The notes below the pieces were generated by a model. It was not told the origin of the DNA, did no database searches, and saw nothing but the letters and a program-made list of their open reading frames with translations. Positions 15,795 through 24,337 of a stretch of 47,124 bases of DNA are shown here, in pieces (positions within the stretch are counted from its first letter, which is position 1; every line of letters begins with the position of its first letter). Where the stretch lies: the NCBI GenBank assembly GCA_028383305.1, contig JAOEVD010000019.1:1-47124 (forward strand). The letters are read 5' to 3'. Made by a program: the position numbers and the translations under genes. The DNA is from Candidatus Puniceispirillum sp. GTDB lineage: Bacteria; Pseudomonadota; Alphaproteobacteria; Puniceispirillales; Puniceispirillaceae.

Positions 15795-17201
15795 ATGTCT
15801 GCATTCGATAAATTAATAGCCATTCGCGGCTTGCCACTTCCCGAAAAAGATGAAGTTAGCATCACTGGATCAGACCCTGTTCTGAACACACATTTCCGAC
15901 TGGCAGCAACAGCATCGGCGGCGATTGCTGGCATTGGGGTTGCGGTGAATGATTTGTGGGAATTGAAAACGGGTCGGCGGCAATCAATTGCCATTGATGC
16001 CGTTGCGGCAACTGCTGCCCTGAAAAGTAAAAATTATTTTCAGGCGAAAAATGCCAATGGTGTTTTTGAAAATGTCACTGATGCAAGCCATGAGGCAAAT
16101 CGAGGCCTAACGGGTATTTTCCAGACCAAGGACGGGCGTTGGCTATTGCCGCATTTCGGGCTTGATCATCTGCGCCGCCGCATGCTGGATCTGTTGCAAG
16201 CCGATGCCGATACAGAGTCGATTGCCAAAGCTGTTGCCAAATGGGATGCGCTTGAGCTGGAAAATGCGATTGATGAGGCGCGGGTATGCGGGGGGATGAT
16301 CCGCACGAATGAAGAATGGCTGCAAGAGCCGCATGGCAAAATTCTGGCGGCAAAACCGGTTGTTGAAATCATCAAGATTGGCGATAGCGAACCCGAACCA
16401 ATGCCAGCAGGTGACCGTCCATTATCAGGGATAAAGGCGCTTGATCTAACGCGCATCCTTGCTGGACCGATCACTGGCCGCACCCTTGCCGAACATGGAG
16501 CCGATGTTCTTATGGTCTCGGCACCGCATTTGCCGCAGGTTTGGTCTTATGTTGCCGACACAAGCCATGGCAAGCGAAGCTGTTATCTGGATTTGCGTGA
16601 TGAAAGCGAAAAACAGACGCTTCTTGATCTGGTCAAAACTGCTGATGTGTTTTCCCAAGGCTATCGCCCAGACAAGATCAATCAAATGGGGTTGGGACCA
16701 GAGGCATTAGCAGAGATTCGCCCCGGCCTTGTTTATGTATCAATCAATTGTTACGGCGCTGATGGGCCGTTTAGCCATCGCGGCGGGTGGGAGCAGATTG
16801 CACAGATCATGACAGGCATTGCCGCCGAAGGGGTTCAATCTTCATCGGGCTACAAGCCGAAAACACTTCCCGCGGCGGCGAATGATTATATCACTGGCTA
16901 TCTTGGCGCTTATGGAACGCTGTTGGCGCTGGCACGGCGCGCGCGCGAAGGCGGCAGCTATCATGTTCGCGTATCATTATGCCAAACGGGGATGATGATT
17001 TACGATCAGGGCAAAGTCGGTACGTTGCCCGAAAATTTGAATCTGGGGATGAGTGATGTTGACTCGCTTTGCATGGAGTCTGACAGCCATCTTGGCCGGA
17101 TCAAACATCTGGCACCGGTATTAAGCCTGTCCGAAACGCGGCCATATTGGGCTTTGCCAACACCGAAAATGGGATCAAATGACCCACGCTGGCTTGGCTA
17201 A
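15795..17201 (+). CDS. Class III CoA-transferase (CaiB/BaiF family) with unusual domain order
   Basis: From ATG 15795 (AGAGG 6 nt upstream) the protein has 468 residues. The C-terminal half is a recognisable family III Rossmann domain: LSGIKALDLTRILAGPITGR near residue 210, SINCYGADGPFSHRGGW near 318, and ANDYITGYLGAYGTLLAL near 362, whose Asp matches the acyl-carrying Asp. The N-terminal 200 residues include AIAGIGVAVNDLW and KTGRRQSIAID (about 44-69), which resemble the segment that normally follows the catalytic Asp. The protein therefore looks duplicated or permuted. It probably transfers CoA between carboxylic acids; substrates are unknown. It converges on the ThDP enzyme (26-nt gap). 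Confidence 0.82.
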   Translation: MSAFDKLIAIRGLPLPEKDEVSITGSDPVLNTHFRLAATASAAIAGIGVAVNDLWELKTGRRQSIAIDAVAATAALKSKNYFQAKNANGVFENVTDASHEANRGLTGIFQTKDGRWLLPHFGLDHLRRRMLDLLQADADTESIAKAVAKWDALELENAIDEARVCGGMIRTNEEWLQEPHGKILAAKPVVEIIKIGDSEPEPMPAGDRPLSGIKALDLTRILAGPITGRTLAEHGADVLMVSAPHLPQVWSYVADTSHGKRSCYLDLRDESEKQTLLDLVKTADVFSQGYRPDKINQMGLGPEALAEIRPGLVYVSINCYGADGPFSHRGGWEQIAQIMTGIAAEGVQSSSGYKPKTLPAAANDYITGYLGAYGTLLALARRAREGGSYHVRVSLCQTGMMIYDQGKVGTLPENLNLGMSDVDSLCMESDSHLGRIKHLAPVLSLSETRPYWALPTPKMGSNDPRWLG

Positions 17202-17227
17202 AGCCGCAATATCACCAATGCAAAATC

Positions 17228-18841
17228 CTATAGTTCGCGAAGGGCGTTGAATTGATCAACATAACCGCTGGCATCAATCTTGACACCAATCACCGTGGTT
17301 TCATTGCTTTTCAATGCCTGTTCTAGGGCGGCAATCAATCCGGCTTCAGTGTCAACATTGGTGCCGTTCGCACCAAAACCGCGCGCCAGATGTTCCCAAT
17401 CAATGCCACCAATATGCACGCCATAAGGGTCGATGCCTTTGATGCTTTGTTTGGTTCTGATCAACCCAACTTCGCCATCATCAAACACCAAAATGATAAT
17501 GGGCAGATTTTCGCGAACCGATGTATGAATATCGGCAACTGCCATCAACAGGCCGCCATCACCGGTAAAGGCAAGAACGGGCTTGTCCTGATGCGCCAAG
17601 CGCGCGGCAAGAGCGCCCGGGATCGCAAAGCCCATTGACCCAAGGCCATTTGAGGTTAGAAATTCACGCGGGCCATAGCTTTGCCATTTCTGCACCACCA
17701 ATAGACGGCTGGCACCAGCATCACAGGTGGCAATCGTGTCACGGGGCATAATTGCACGCGCACATTCGACAACGCGTTGGGGTGACAAGCCGGTAGCAGG
17801 CGTATCCAAGGCTGTGTGAACCCGGTCACGGAATGTTTTTGCCGCGTCAAACCCCCAGCCAGATCCTTGCGGCACATTTTCCGTAATGGCTGTTAAAAGC
17901 GGGTCTAGCGCGCCAATCACTTCTTCATTACACGCGACCAGCGCGTCAAGCGATGGATGATTGGCAAAGGACAGAACCTTTGTTGTATAGGGCCATCCTT
18001 TGGGTTGCAATTCAACCGCGTCAAGACCAATGGTGATGATCAGATCGGCCTTGGATACTAGATCACGCTCAATCAACCCACCAATGATACAACCCGCGCG
18101 TAGCAGGTGATCTTCGGGCATGGCGCCTTTGCATTTTGATGTGGTCAGAACCGGCGCGCCAAGATGTTCGGCAAGCGCAACCATCGCCGGACAGGCGTTA
18201 TCCCATAGCGTACCAAGCCCAACAAGCAGCACCGGCCGATCGGCGGCCTTGACCATAGCAACAGCATTTTCGATACCGCGTGGGTCAGGCTTGGGATAGT
18301 AATAATTCGGCATCAATTCAGGCAGATTCTGCGATGTGCCTGACGGTTTTTTTGTTTCGCTTTGCGGCAGATCAAAGTGCACTGGCCCCGGCGCATAGGC
18401 GGTGGCGATGCGAACGGCGCGGCGTAATTGCTGTTTAATAACCTTCGCGTCAATCGCTGTTGACCATTTCACAATTGGCTGCATGATCGCCTGCTGATCC
18501 AGCCGTTGGCGAATTCCGACTTCCTGTTCAGGCGATGAATAGCGATCGGTAATCGCAATCAGCGGTGCACGATCCAAAAAGGCATGGGCAATGCCGTTCA
18601 CCATATTTGTGGCACCGGGGCCACGGGTTGATAAACACACTCCTGGACTGCCGGTAATCTCGCCCCATGTTGCCGCCAGCATCGCGCCAGCCACTTCTTG
18701 TTTCATCAGAATAAAGCGCATACCTTGCGCTTTGGCAGCTTCCATCAATTCAACCGACTCGCCACCCGGATGGCCAACGATAAACGGGGTTCCCATCTGC
18801 TTGAAAGCAGCGGCCATTTCCTCGACAGTTGTCGTTGTCAT
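17228..18841 (-). CDS. Thiamine diphosphate-dependent enzyme, acetolactate synthase-like
   Basis: This 537-residue protein has the three-domain ThDP architecture. The N-terminal PYR domain has Glu49 (MKQEVAGAML) that activates the cofactor and a STRGPGATN loop. The central Rossmann-like domain includes VLLVGLGTLW. The C-terminal PP domain has the Mg-ThDP motif TGDGG followed by VFDDGEVGLI, where Asp takes the position more often held by Asn. Members decarboxylate 2-oxo acids or ligate the product. No regulatory ALS small subunit is adjacent, so biosynthetic acetolactate synthase is unlikely. The gene is alone on its strand, convergent with the CoA-transferase. Confidence 0.85.
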   Translation of the reverse strand: MTTTTVEEMAAAFKQMGTPFIVGHPGGESVELMEAAKAQGMRFILMKQEVAGAMLAATWGEITGSPGVCLSTRGPGATNMVNGIAHAFLDRAPLIAITDRYSSPEQEVGIRQRLDQQAIMQPIVKWSTAIDAKVIKQQLRRAVRIATAYAPGPVHFDLPQSETKKPSGTSQNLPELMPNYYYPKPDPRGIENAVAMVKAADRPVLLVGLGTLWDNACPAMVALAEHLGAPVLTTSKCKGAMPEDHLLRAGCIIGGLIERDLVSKADLIITIGLDAVELQPKGWPYTTKVLSFANHPSLDALVACNEEVIGALDPLLTAITENVPQGSGWGFDAAKTFRDRVHTALDTPATGLSPQRVVECARAIMPRDTIATCDAGASRLLVVQKWQSYGPREFLTSNGLGSMGFAIPGALAARLAHQDKPVLAFTGDGGLLMAVADIHTSVRENLPIIILVFDDGEVGLIRTKQSIKGIDPYGVHIGGIDWEHLARGFGANGTNVDTEAGLIAALEQALKSNETTVIGVKIDASGYVDQFNALREL

Positions 18842-18980
18842 GATGATTATCTACCTTTTGAATTTGTCATTAAAATCTAATTGAGTGAAACAAATTTCTT
18901 GGAGCCTGTCACTTGCCTAATCACGCCAAATTGACCGGTGGAGAGGATGGTGGGGTACCTTTGGAATAAGGGCTGAAACC

Positions 18981-19016
18981 CAAAAAAGCCATCATTGCGA
19001 TATTGCAATAACGGCT
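18981..19016 (-). terminator. Intrinsic terminator of TTT operon 1
   Basis: Read on the minus strand, a 12-bp stem with two mismatches (outer AGCC/GGCT and inner ATTGC/GCAAT pairs, hexanucleotide loop) is followed by six T. It lies about 55 nt after the tctA stop. The other strand also has a short T-run after the stem (CTTTTAT), so weak bidirectional action is possible. Confidence 0.72.
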
Positions 19017-19070
19017 CTTTTATCGAAGGGCTATAAACTGTTTGAGTTGCCGTGAATGCTAACGGCAGGC

Positions 19071-20645
19071 CTAGGCCTTCTTATTTTTCGTAATTGTCGA
19101 ATAGGCTCTAAAGCCGACAACAATCGCACCAATGATTAGAAAGATCGGCGCATACGAGAATTTATTCTGATATTCAAAATTAAAGAACACCATGATACCA
19201 CTATCTGAAATGATCATGGACTGCCGGAAGGCTTCTTCCATGCTTGAGGTCAGAACAAAAGCGATGATAAATGCAGCGGCTGAGAAATTCGTCCGCCGCA
19301 TACCATAGCCGATCACGCCAAACAAAATGGCAAAACCCACATCCCAGATTGAGGCGCGGGATGAATAGCTGGCTGCAAGTGAAATCATGAAAATCACAGG
19401 ATATAGGTATTGTGTTGGCAAAACCGCAATGGCCTTACCAATCAATGGCGCAGTGAAATAGCCGATGATGGCATAAGCGCCAATGCCAACAAGACCGGCA
19501 GCAAATACACCAAAAATAAATTCGCGTGGGCTCATCATTTGGCCAGCGACGAATAAAGGTGGCTCAGTTGCAAAGATTTGCGGACCAACCTGCAATCCAT
19601 TAACGAGGAACATGCCAATCAGAACTGCAGCAATTGTTGAACCGGGAATGCCTAAAGTTAGAAGGGGAATCATGGACGGCCCCGAGACAGCATTATTTGC
19701 CGATTCAGGTGCGGCAATGCCTTCAACAACACCGGTTCCCCATTCAGCTTTGTTTTTTGCTCTACGCTTTTCCTCGCCATAGGCGACAAAACAGGCAACC
19801 GATGATCCCAAGCCAGGCATCATGCCGATTAAAGATCCATAGATTGATGATCTGAACATGAGCGGAAAACAGCGCTTGAACTCTGGCCAGGTGAAATAAT
19901 GAGCATTTGGATCATCTAGTTTGCTCTTGTCCAAATCAATCATTTTAACTTTTGCAGCTTTTTCGGCCTGAATGATCACTTCTGAAATGACAAACACACC
20001 AATCAAAAGCGGAACAAGCGCCATGCCTGATTCCAACTCATCAATTCCCATTGTCATTTTAAACTGGCCGGTAATCGTATCTTCGCCAATCAGGGCAATT
20101 GCTGCGCCGAAAAGTGTTGATACGATTCCTTTGATGATGCTATCGCCAACAACAGAGCCAACAACAAAAAACGCCATCAGATAAATTGCAAAATTTTCGG
20201 GTGGGCCAAACTTCTTGGTAAAGGCGGCGATGGACACGGCACCAAAAATCAGCACGATTTCACCAAAATAATCACCAAACGCTGATGCAACTGTCGCCGT
20301 TTTAAGTGCTTTTCCGGCACGCCCAGACTGAGTCATCGGATAACCGTCTTGCATTGTGGCTGCCGATGCCGCAGTTCCGGGTGTGTTGAATAGAATAGCG
20401 GCAATAGACCCACCATATCGTCCCGATTTTCCAATTACGTAAAGAAAGGCAAGGCCAGCCAAACCGCCAATTTCATCATTATAGGCGATCAGGATCGGCA
20501 GCATCATTGCAATGGCAGCAGCAGCTGTCAGCCCTGGCAAGGCGCCAAAGACAATGCCAACAAAGGCGGCCAGAAAAACAAACCAAATGGCATAAGGGTC
20601 GCTGAAAAGCGTCACAAAGCCGCCAAATATATCATCGAAAAACAT
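19071..20645 (-). CDS. tctA: Tripartite tricarboxylate transporter large permease TctA (system 1)
   Basis: This 524-residue, highly hydrophobic protein has the internally repeated TctA glycine-rich motifs: GALPGLTAAAAIAMMLPI near residue 33 and TLGIPGSTIAAVLIGMFLV near 330, plus AILFNTPGTAASAATMQDGYP near 85. It carries the substrate, normally a carboxylate, through the inner membrane with a cation gradient. It follows tctB by 6 nt and is the last gene of the tctC-tctB-tctA operon, ending at a terminator. A paralogous TTT system occurs at 28.3-31.5 kb, so the two presumably handle different acids. Confidence 0.95.
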   Translation of the reverse strand: MFFDDIFGGFVTLFSDPYAIWFVFLAAFVGIVFGALPGLTAAAAIAMMLPILIAYNDEIGGLAGLAFLYVIGKSGRYGGSIAAILFNTPGTAASAATMQDGYPMTQSGRAGKALKTATVASAFGDYFGEIVLIFGAVSIAAFTKKFGPPENFAIYLMAFFVVGSVVGDSIIKGIVSTLFGAAIALIGEDTITGQFKMTMGIDELESGMALVPLLIGVFVISEVIIQAEKAAKVKMIDLDKSKLDDPNAHYFTWPEFKRCFPLMFRSSIYGSLIGMMPGLGSSVACFVAYGEEKRRAKNKAEWGTGVVEGIAAPESANNAVSGPSMIPLLTLGIPGSTIAAVLIGMFLVNGLQVGPQIFATEPPLFVAGQMMSPREFIFGVFAAGLVGIGAYAIIGYFTAPLIGKAIAVLPTQYLYPVIFMISLAASYSSRASIWDVGFAILFGVIGYGMRRTNFSAAAFIIAFVLTSSMEEAFRQSMIISDSGIMVFFNFEYQNKFSYAPIFLIIGAIVVGFRAYSTITKNKKA

Positions 20646-20651
20646 TAAAAA

Positions 20652-21158
20652 TTAATCCCCGCTAATTAAATTAGTATAGGGGCGGAGGTCCAGAAGTAAC
20701 CCTTTTGGGTCATTCAGTCTCATGATGCCCATGAAAAGCCACTGCATTACAATCGCCATGATAATTCCACCACATATCATTTTTATTCTGTCTCTGACGC
20801 CAAAGGCATAAAGTGATGTTATGTAGGTAACGATAATTGCAACAAAATAGCCAAACATGACCATTATGATCACAAACACCGCACCACAGCCGACGACTAA
20901 CGAAATTCTTTTCAAGTTGCTCTCAAGAAAGCCATAACCCTCTCTTAGTGGGCCGACTTTTCCACGGAACGCTCTAAAGGCAAGCCACAGCCCGCCCAGA
21001 ACTAAGCTAACAGCTAGCGCCATTGGCATTGTGCGGGGCCCAACAGCTTCTTTTGAAACGCCAATAGTGGACGCTTGATAGATAAAAAATAGACCGGTCA
21101 GCACAACTACAGCGCTGACTCCGTACTCCAATTTGACTTTGTAATTGTCGTTCGTCAT
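20652..21158 (-). CDS. tctB: Tripartite tricarboxylate transporter small permease TctB (system 1)
   Basis: This 168-residue protein has four predicted membrane helices in the TctB pattern, with a GPRTMPMALAVSLVLGG stretch after the first helix (Pro and Met conserved in the family) and a paired hydrophobic C-terminal half (SLVVGCGAVFVIIMVMFGYF). TctB is an accessory membrane subunit of the TTT carrier. It lies between tctC, separated by a hairpin-containing 108-nt gap, and tctA, 6 nt downstream. Confidence 0.9.
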   Translation of the reverse strand: MTNDNYKVKLEYGVSAVVVLTGLFFIYQASTIGVSKEAVGPRTMPMALAVSLVLGGLWLAFRAFRGKVGPLREGYGFLESNLKRISLVVGCGAVFVIIMVMFGYFVAIIVTYITSLYAFGVRDRIKMICGGIIMAIVMQWLFMGIMRLNDPKGLLLDLRPYTNLISGD

Positions 21159-21216
21159 GGTTACCTCAGTCTTCAGAATTAATGCTTTGGATACGCAATT
21201 TAAAAATAAAATAAAA

Positions 21217-21244
21217 GGGGCAAGCCAAAAGCATAGCTTGCCCC
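21217..21244 (-). terminator. Hairpin between tctC and tctB (system 1), attenuator or RNA stabiliser
   Basis: GGGGCAAGC (21217-21225) and GCTTGCCCC (21236-21244) form a perfect 9-bp stem around a 10-nt loop. In the minus direction it is followed by a T-rich run (TTTTATTTTATTTTTA), so it reads as an intrinsic terminator between the binding-protein gene and the permease genes. Partial read-through would give more TctC than TctBA, which is usual for binding-protein systems. Confidence 0.8.
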
Positions 21245-21266
21245 AATAAGTGTAGTTGACCAGCTC

Positions 21267-22253
21267 TTACTGGCTGCTGAGGATTTTTTCCACAACAGGA
21301 CCCATGGTCTTGTACATTACGTTTTGCGCTTTTACAGCGGCGTCGGCGTCAACATAAAAAGCACCAAGATTGTTCTTCTTCATGAACTTCTTAAAGCCTT
21401 TGATGCCGGCAATATGTTTAATTGCTGAGCCAACTTTGGTTTTGACTTCGTCTGAAACACCTTTTGGCGCGAACAAGCAGAACAGGCCAGTAAAGTCAGC
21501 GCCGTTCATGCCTTGCTCCTTGAAGGTAGCCAAATCTTTCATTGTTGGGTCACGGTCGGCACCAGCAGTTGCCAATGGACGGATGGTGTCCTCAAAGCCA
21601 GCAATGGTGTTGTTACCGCCAAACACAGACTCAACTGACTGTGATACAAGAGCAGCACGCGCTTTAGAGCCGCCTTTAAACGGAACCTTCTTGTGCGGAA
21701 TGCCGTATGTGTCAAAGAACAAGTGGCCAATGCCTGAGTGCATGGTTGTGGCACCAGATGTACCCCAAGTATGCGTTTTGCCCGACGCTTTTGCAGCGGC
21801 AACAAACTCAGCAACGTTTTTGGCTGGGTGTGATGTGTGTACCTGAAGTGAGGTCACGAGCTGTGACATGCAACCAAGGTTTACCCAATCATCCTTCACA
21901 CTGTATGGCTTGTCTTTGCCTTTTGCCAGCTCACCAACAATAAAGGTACCGATGTTGATCATGTACAGAGTATGTCCGTCGGCCTTTTCGCCAAGAACCA
22001 TTTTGGCAGCTTTTTGACCTGAGGCACCTGGCAAGTTAACGATATAGGCAGGCTGTCCAGCCATGCTTTCAGCTTCATGCATATATGATGCAAATCCGCG
22101 TGAAGTTGTGTCAGTACCACCACCAGCAGAAAATCCAACTAAAATTTTGACGGGCTTGGACGGATAAGATCCGTGACTACCTGCGAGAGCAGCTCCCGAA
22201 GTGAGTGTAAGAGCTGCTGCAACACTAATCACAGCCGATTTACTAAATCCCAT
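21267..22253 (-). CDS. tctC: Tripartite tricarboxylate transporter binding protein TctC (system 1)
   Basis: From ATG 22253, with GGAGG 5-6 nt upstream, the protein has 328 residues; the upstream TTG lies before the ribosome site and is discarded. A signal peptide (MGFSKSAVISVAAALTLTSG, cleavage after ALA) precedes the Bug/TctC fold: PSKPVKILVGFSAGGGTD (about residues 32-49, carboxylate-binding loop), VNLPGASGQKAAKMV near 74 and KGGSKARAALVSQSVESVFGG near 195. TctC binds a carboxylate in the periplasm. Two cysteine-containing segments (LGCMSQ, LFCLFAP) set it apart from system 2. Confidence 0.93.
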   Translation of the reverse strand: MGFSKSAVISVAAALTLTSGAALAGSHGSYPSKPVKILVGFSAGGGTDTTSRGFASYMHEAESMAGQPAYIVNLPGASGQKAAKMVLGEKADGHTLYMINIGTFIVGELAKGKDKPYSVKDDWVNLGCMSQLVTSLQVHTSHPAKNVAEFVAAAKASGKTHTWGTSGATTMHSGIGHLFFDTYGIPHKKVPFKGGSKARAALVSQSVESVFGGNNTIAGFEDTIRPLATAGADRDPTMKDLATFKEQGMNGADFTGLFCLFAPKGVSDEVKTKVGSAIKHIAGIKGFKKFMKKNNLGAFYVDADAAVKAQNVMYKTMGPVVEKILSSQ

Positions 22254-22349
22254 TTTTTCCTCCAATAGGTTTTTGAATTTTTTGATAGAACAATCGTCTT
22301 AAAGTAGTGGTCAGTTCACCCTTTTCTGTCAATGATAATTTGATATTTT

Positions 22350-22385
22350 CTGCCAAATTTCTGCCAAATTTGGTAAAATTATAAT
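22350..22385. promoter_or_regulatory. Tandem 11-bp repeat with palindrome and -10-like box in a divergent promoter
   Basis: CTGCCAAATTT is repeated exactly at 22350-22360 and 22361-22371. The second copy runs into the palindrome CCAAATTTGG (22364-22373), and a perfect TATAAT lies at 22380-22385 on the plus strand, about 105 nt before the quinone-oxidoreductase-like gene. The tctC gene diverges on the other side. A regulator site overlapping the promoter is a reasonable inference. Confidence 0.5.
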
Positions 22386-22489
22386 AGCAAGAGGCAATGT
22401 CTTGTGATTACTGTTTTTCACGCAAAATTTTTCTTTTCATAATCTGATTTTAGCAAATCAACCCGCCGATAAATCCAAGGACATGTGCC

Positions 22490-23488
22490 ATGCAACAGCA
22501 CTCAAAAACAATGCGCACCGTAGGCGTTCATACCCCTGGTGGACCGGACGCGCTGGAAATCATCAATGTTCCTGTGCCAGTTCCAACCGGGCGTGACCTA
22601 TTGATCAAAGTGCATGCTGCCGGCGTCAATGGTGCTGATTTGCGCGAACGCGAGGGGAAATATCCGGTGCCGCCCGGCGCGCCCGATATTATGGGGCTTG
22701 AGGTTTCGGGCGAAATTGTTGCTGTTGGCGAATTATGTGATCGCTTTCGGCCGGGCGATATGGTTTGTGCGCTATTGATTGGTGGCGGCTATGCTGAATA
22801 TGCGATTGCGCCAGAGGGCCAATGTATGGCCATTCCCGACGGAGTGTCGGTGATTGACGCGGCAGGCTTGCCCGAGGTTTTCTGCACGGTCTGGACGAAT
22901 ATGATGGATCGTTGCCAGCTTCAAGCTGGTGAAACTGTGTTGGTTCAGGGCGGCACAAGCGGTATTGGCTTTGCTGCGATCAAGATTGCCAAGGCCTTTG
23001 GTGCCAAAGTTTTTGCCACGGCACGAAACGAAACCAAATGTGCAGCAATTCGCCGATTTGGCGCTGACGCTGCAATCAATTATAAAACTAAAGATTTTTT
23101 GGAGGTGGCGCGTGACCTGACCGATGGTCGCGGTGTTGATGTTATCATTGATATTATCGGCGGTGATTATTTGCCCAAGGAGGTCAAGCTTCTTGCCTAT
23201 GGTGGGCGTTTGATGATCATCAATCTTCGTGGTGGAAAAATCGCCGAAATCGATTTTGGCCAGATTCATAGCAAACATCTTACCGTGACAGGCGCGCGCT
23301 TGCGGCCACGGTCGATCGCTGAAAAATCGGCAATTTGCCGATCGTTAGAGACGCATGTCTGGCCAAAATTTAAAGACCAGACGATCACACCGGAAACTTA
23401 TGCAACTTTTTCATTTGCCGAAGCAGCCAAAGCGCATCGTCTGATGGAATCAAGCGATCATATTGGCAAGATTCTTCTTGTGTCATAA
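22490..23488 (+). CDS. NAD(P)H quinone oxidoreductase-like, zinc-independent MDR family
   Basis: This 332-residue medium-chain reductase has the quinone-reductase layout: VHAAGVNGADLREREGKYP (about residues 41-59; Asn and Asp replace the zinc ligands of alcohol dehydrogenases), MGLEVSGEIVAVG near 70, and the NADPH-binding VLVQGGTSGIGFAAIKIAK near 150. The DVIIDIIGG segment follows. Such enzymes reduce quinones or enones with NADPH. It starts 105 nt after a -10-like box and diverges from tctC. Only 8 nt separate its stop from that of tupA, so the two genes converge without room for a terminator. Confidence 0.9.
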   Translation: MQQHSKTMRTVGVHTPGGPDALEIINVPVPVPTGRDLLIKVHAAGVNGADLREREGKYPVPPGAPDIMGLEVSGEIVAVGELCDRFRPGDMVCALLIGGGYAEYAIAPEGQCMAIPDGVSVIDAAGLPEVFCTVWTNMMDRCQLQAGETVLVQGGTSGIGFAAIKIAKAFGAKVFATARNETKCAAIRRFGADAAINYKTKDFLEVARDLTDGRGVDVIIDIIGGDYLPKEVKLLAYGGRLMIINLRGGKIAEIDFGQIHSKHLTVTGARLRPRSIAEKSAICRSLETHVWPKFKDQTITPETYATFSFAEAAKAHRLMESSDHIGKILLVS

Positions 23489-23496
23489 TCAAAAAT

Positions 23497-24303
23497 CTAT
23501 CGTGCGTTTGGGAAAAACAGCTGTTTGCCATCTAATTTGAAACTGGCAATGGCGGCTTGGCCTTTTGCCGAAATCAGCCAATCGATAAATATCTGGCCTT
23601 CCTTTGATCTGACATTTGGGCATTTTTGCGAATCAACAAGCATGACACCATAGGGGTTGAAAAGGCGTTGATCGCCTTCGACCATGATTTTGAAATCTGC
23701 CTTATTCGCATGTGCGCCCCATGAGGCACGATCACTCAATGCATAGGCACCCATGCCAACAGCGGCATTCAAGGTCGCCCCCATGCCCGAACCGGTTTCG
23801 CGGTACCAGTCACCCGAACTTGCTGCCTGATCAATCTTCGCCATTGCCCATAAGGATTTTTCTTTGCTATGCGTTCCCGAATCATCCCCGCGTGATGCGA
23901 ATTTTGATTTCGAATTGGCAATTTTCACCATCGCCGCAGTGACATCCGTGCCGCCAGCGATGCCCGCTGGGTCACCCGCCGGCCCAATCACCACAAAATC
24001 ATTATACATGACATCATAACGCTGCTTGGCATAGCCAGCGGCAACGAACTGGTCTTCGCGTTTCCGGCTATGCACCAAAAGGACATCGCCATCACAATTC
24101 ATCGCATTCTTGATCGCTGCACCGGTTCCAACCGCAACCACATTCACCGTGATTCCGGTATCGGCTTTGACCATTGGCAGAATATAATCATAAAGACCGG
24201 CGTTTTTTGTTGATGTTGTTGATTGAACAAGAACCGCATTATCGGCGATTGCGGCGGTGGCAAGGCAGGCGGCGCCAGCAGCAAACAGAATCGCAAATTT
24301 CAT
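23497..24303 (-). CDS. tupA: Tungstate ABC transporter binding protein TupA
   Basis: This 268-residue protein has a signal peptide (MKFAILFAAGAACLATAAIA) and, right after it, the TupA oxyanion signature LVQSTTSTKNAGL (STTST at residues 28-32), which distinguishes tungstate binders from ModA. Other family features are VGTGAAIKNAMNCDGDVLLVHSR cut by the hinge (about 57-80), YNDFVVIGP near 100 and SRGDDSGTHSKE near 137. It delivers tungstate to TupB/TupC, encoded just upstream in the same minus-strand operon (34-nt gap after tupC). The gene order tupB-tupC-tupA is slightly unusual because the binding protein comes last. No tungsten enzyme is encoded in the window. Confidence 0.92.
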   Translation of the reverse strand: MKFAILFAAGAACLATAAIADNAVLVQSTTSTKNAGLYDYILPMVKADTGITVNVVAVGTGAAIKNAMNCDGDVLLVHSRKREDQFVAAGYAKQRYDVMYNDFVVIGPAGDPAGIAGGTDVTAAMVKIANSKSKFASRGDDSGTHSKEKSLWAMAKIDQAASSGDWYRETGSGMGATLNAAVGMGAYALSDRASWGAHANKADFKIMVEGDQRLFNPYGVMLVDSQKCPNVRSKEGQIFIDWLISAKGQAAIASFKLDGKQLFFPNAR

Positions 24304-24337
24304 GAGGGCTCCTTTGGCAGATGCCGTCTATCGGGTG

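Noticed and set aside
15795..18841. Possible oxalate pathway (formyl-CoA transferase plus oxalyl-CoA decarboxylase)
   Set aside because: The two genes converge instead of forming an operon, the CoA-transferase has an atypical layout, and the ThDP enzyme resembles acetolactate-synthase-like proteins more than oxalyl-CoA decarboxylase.
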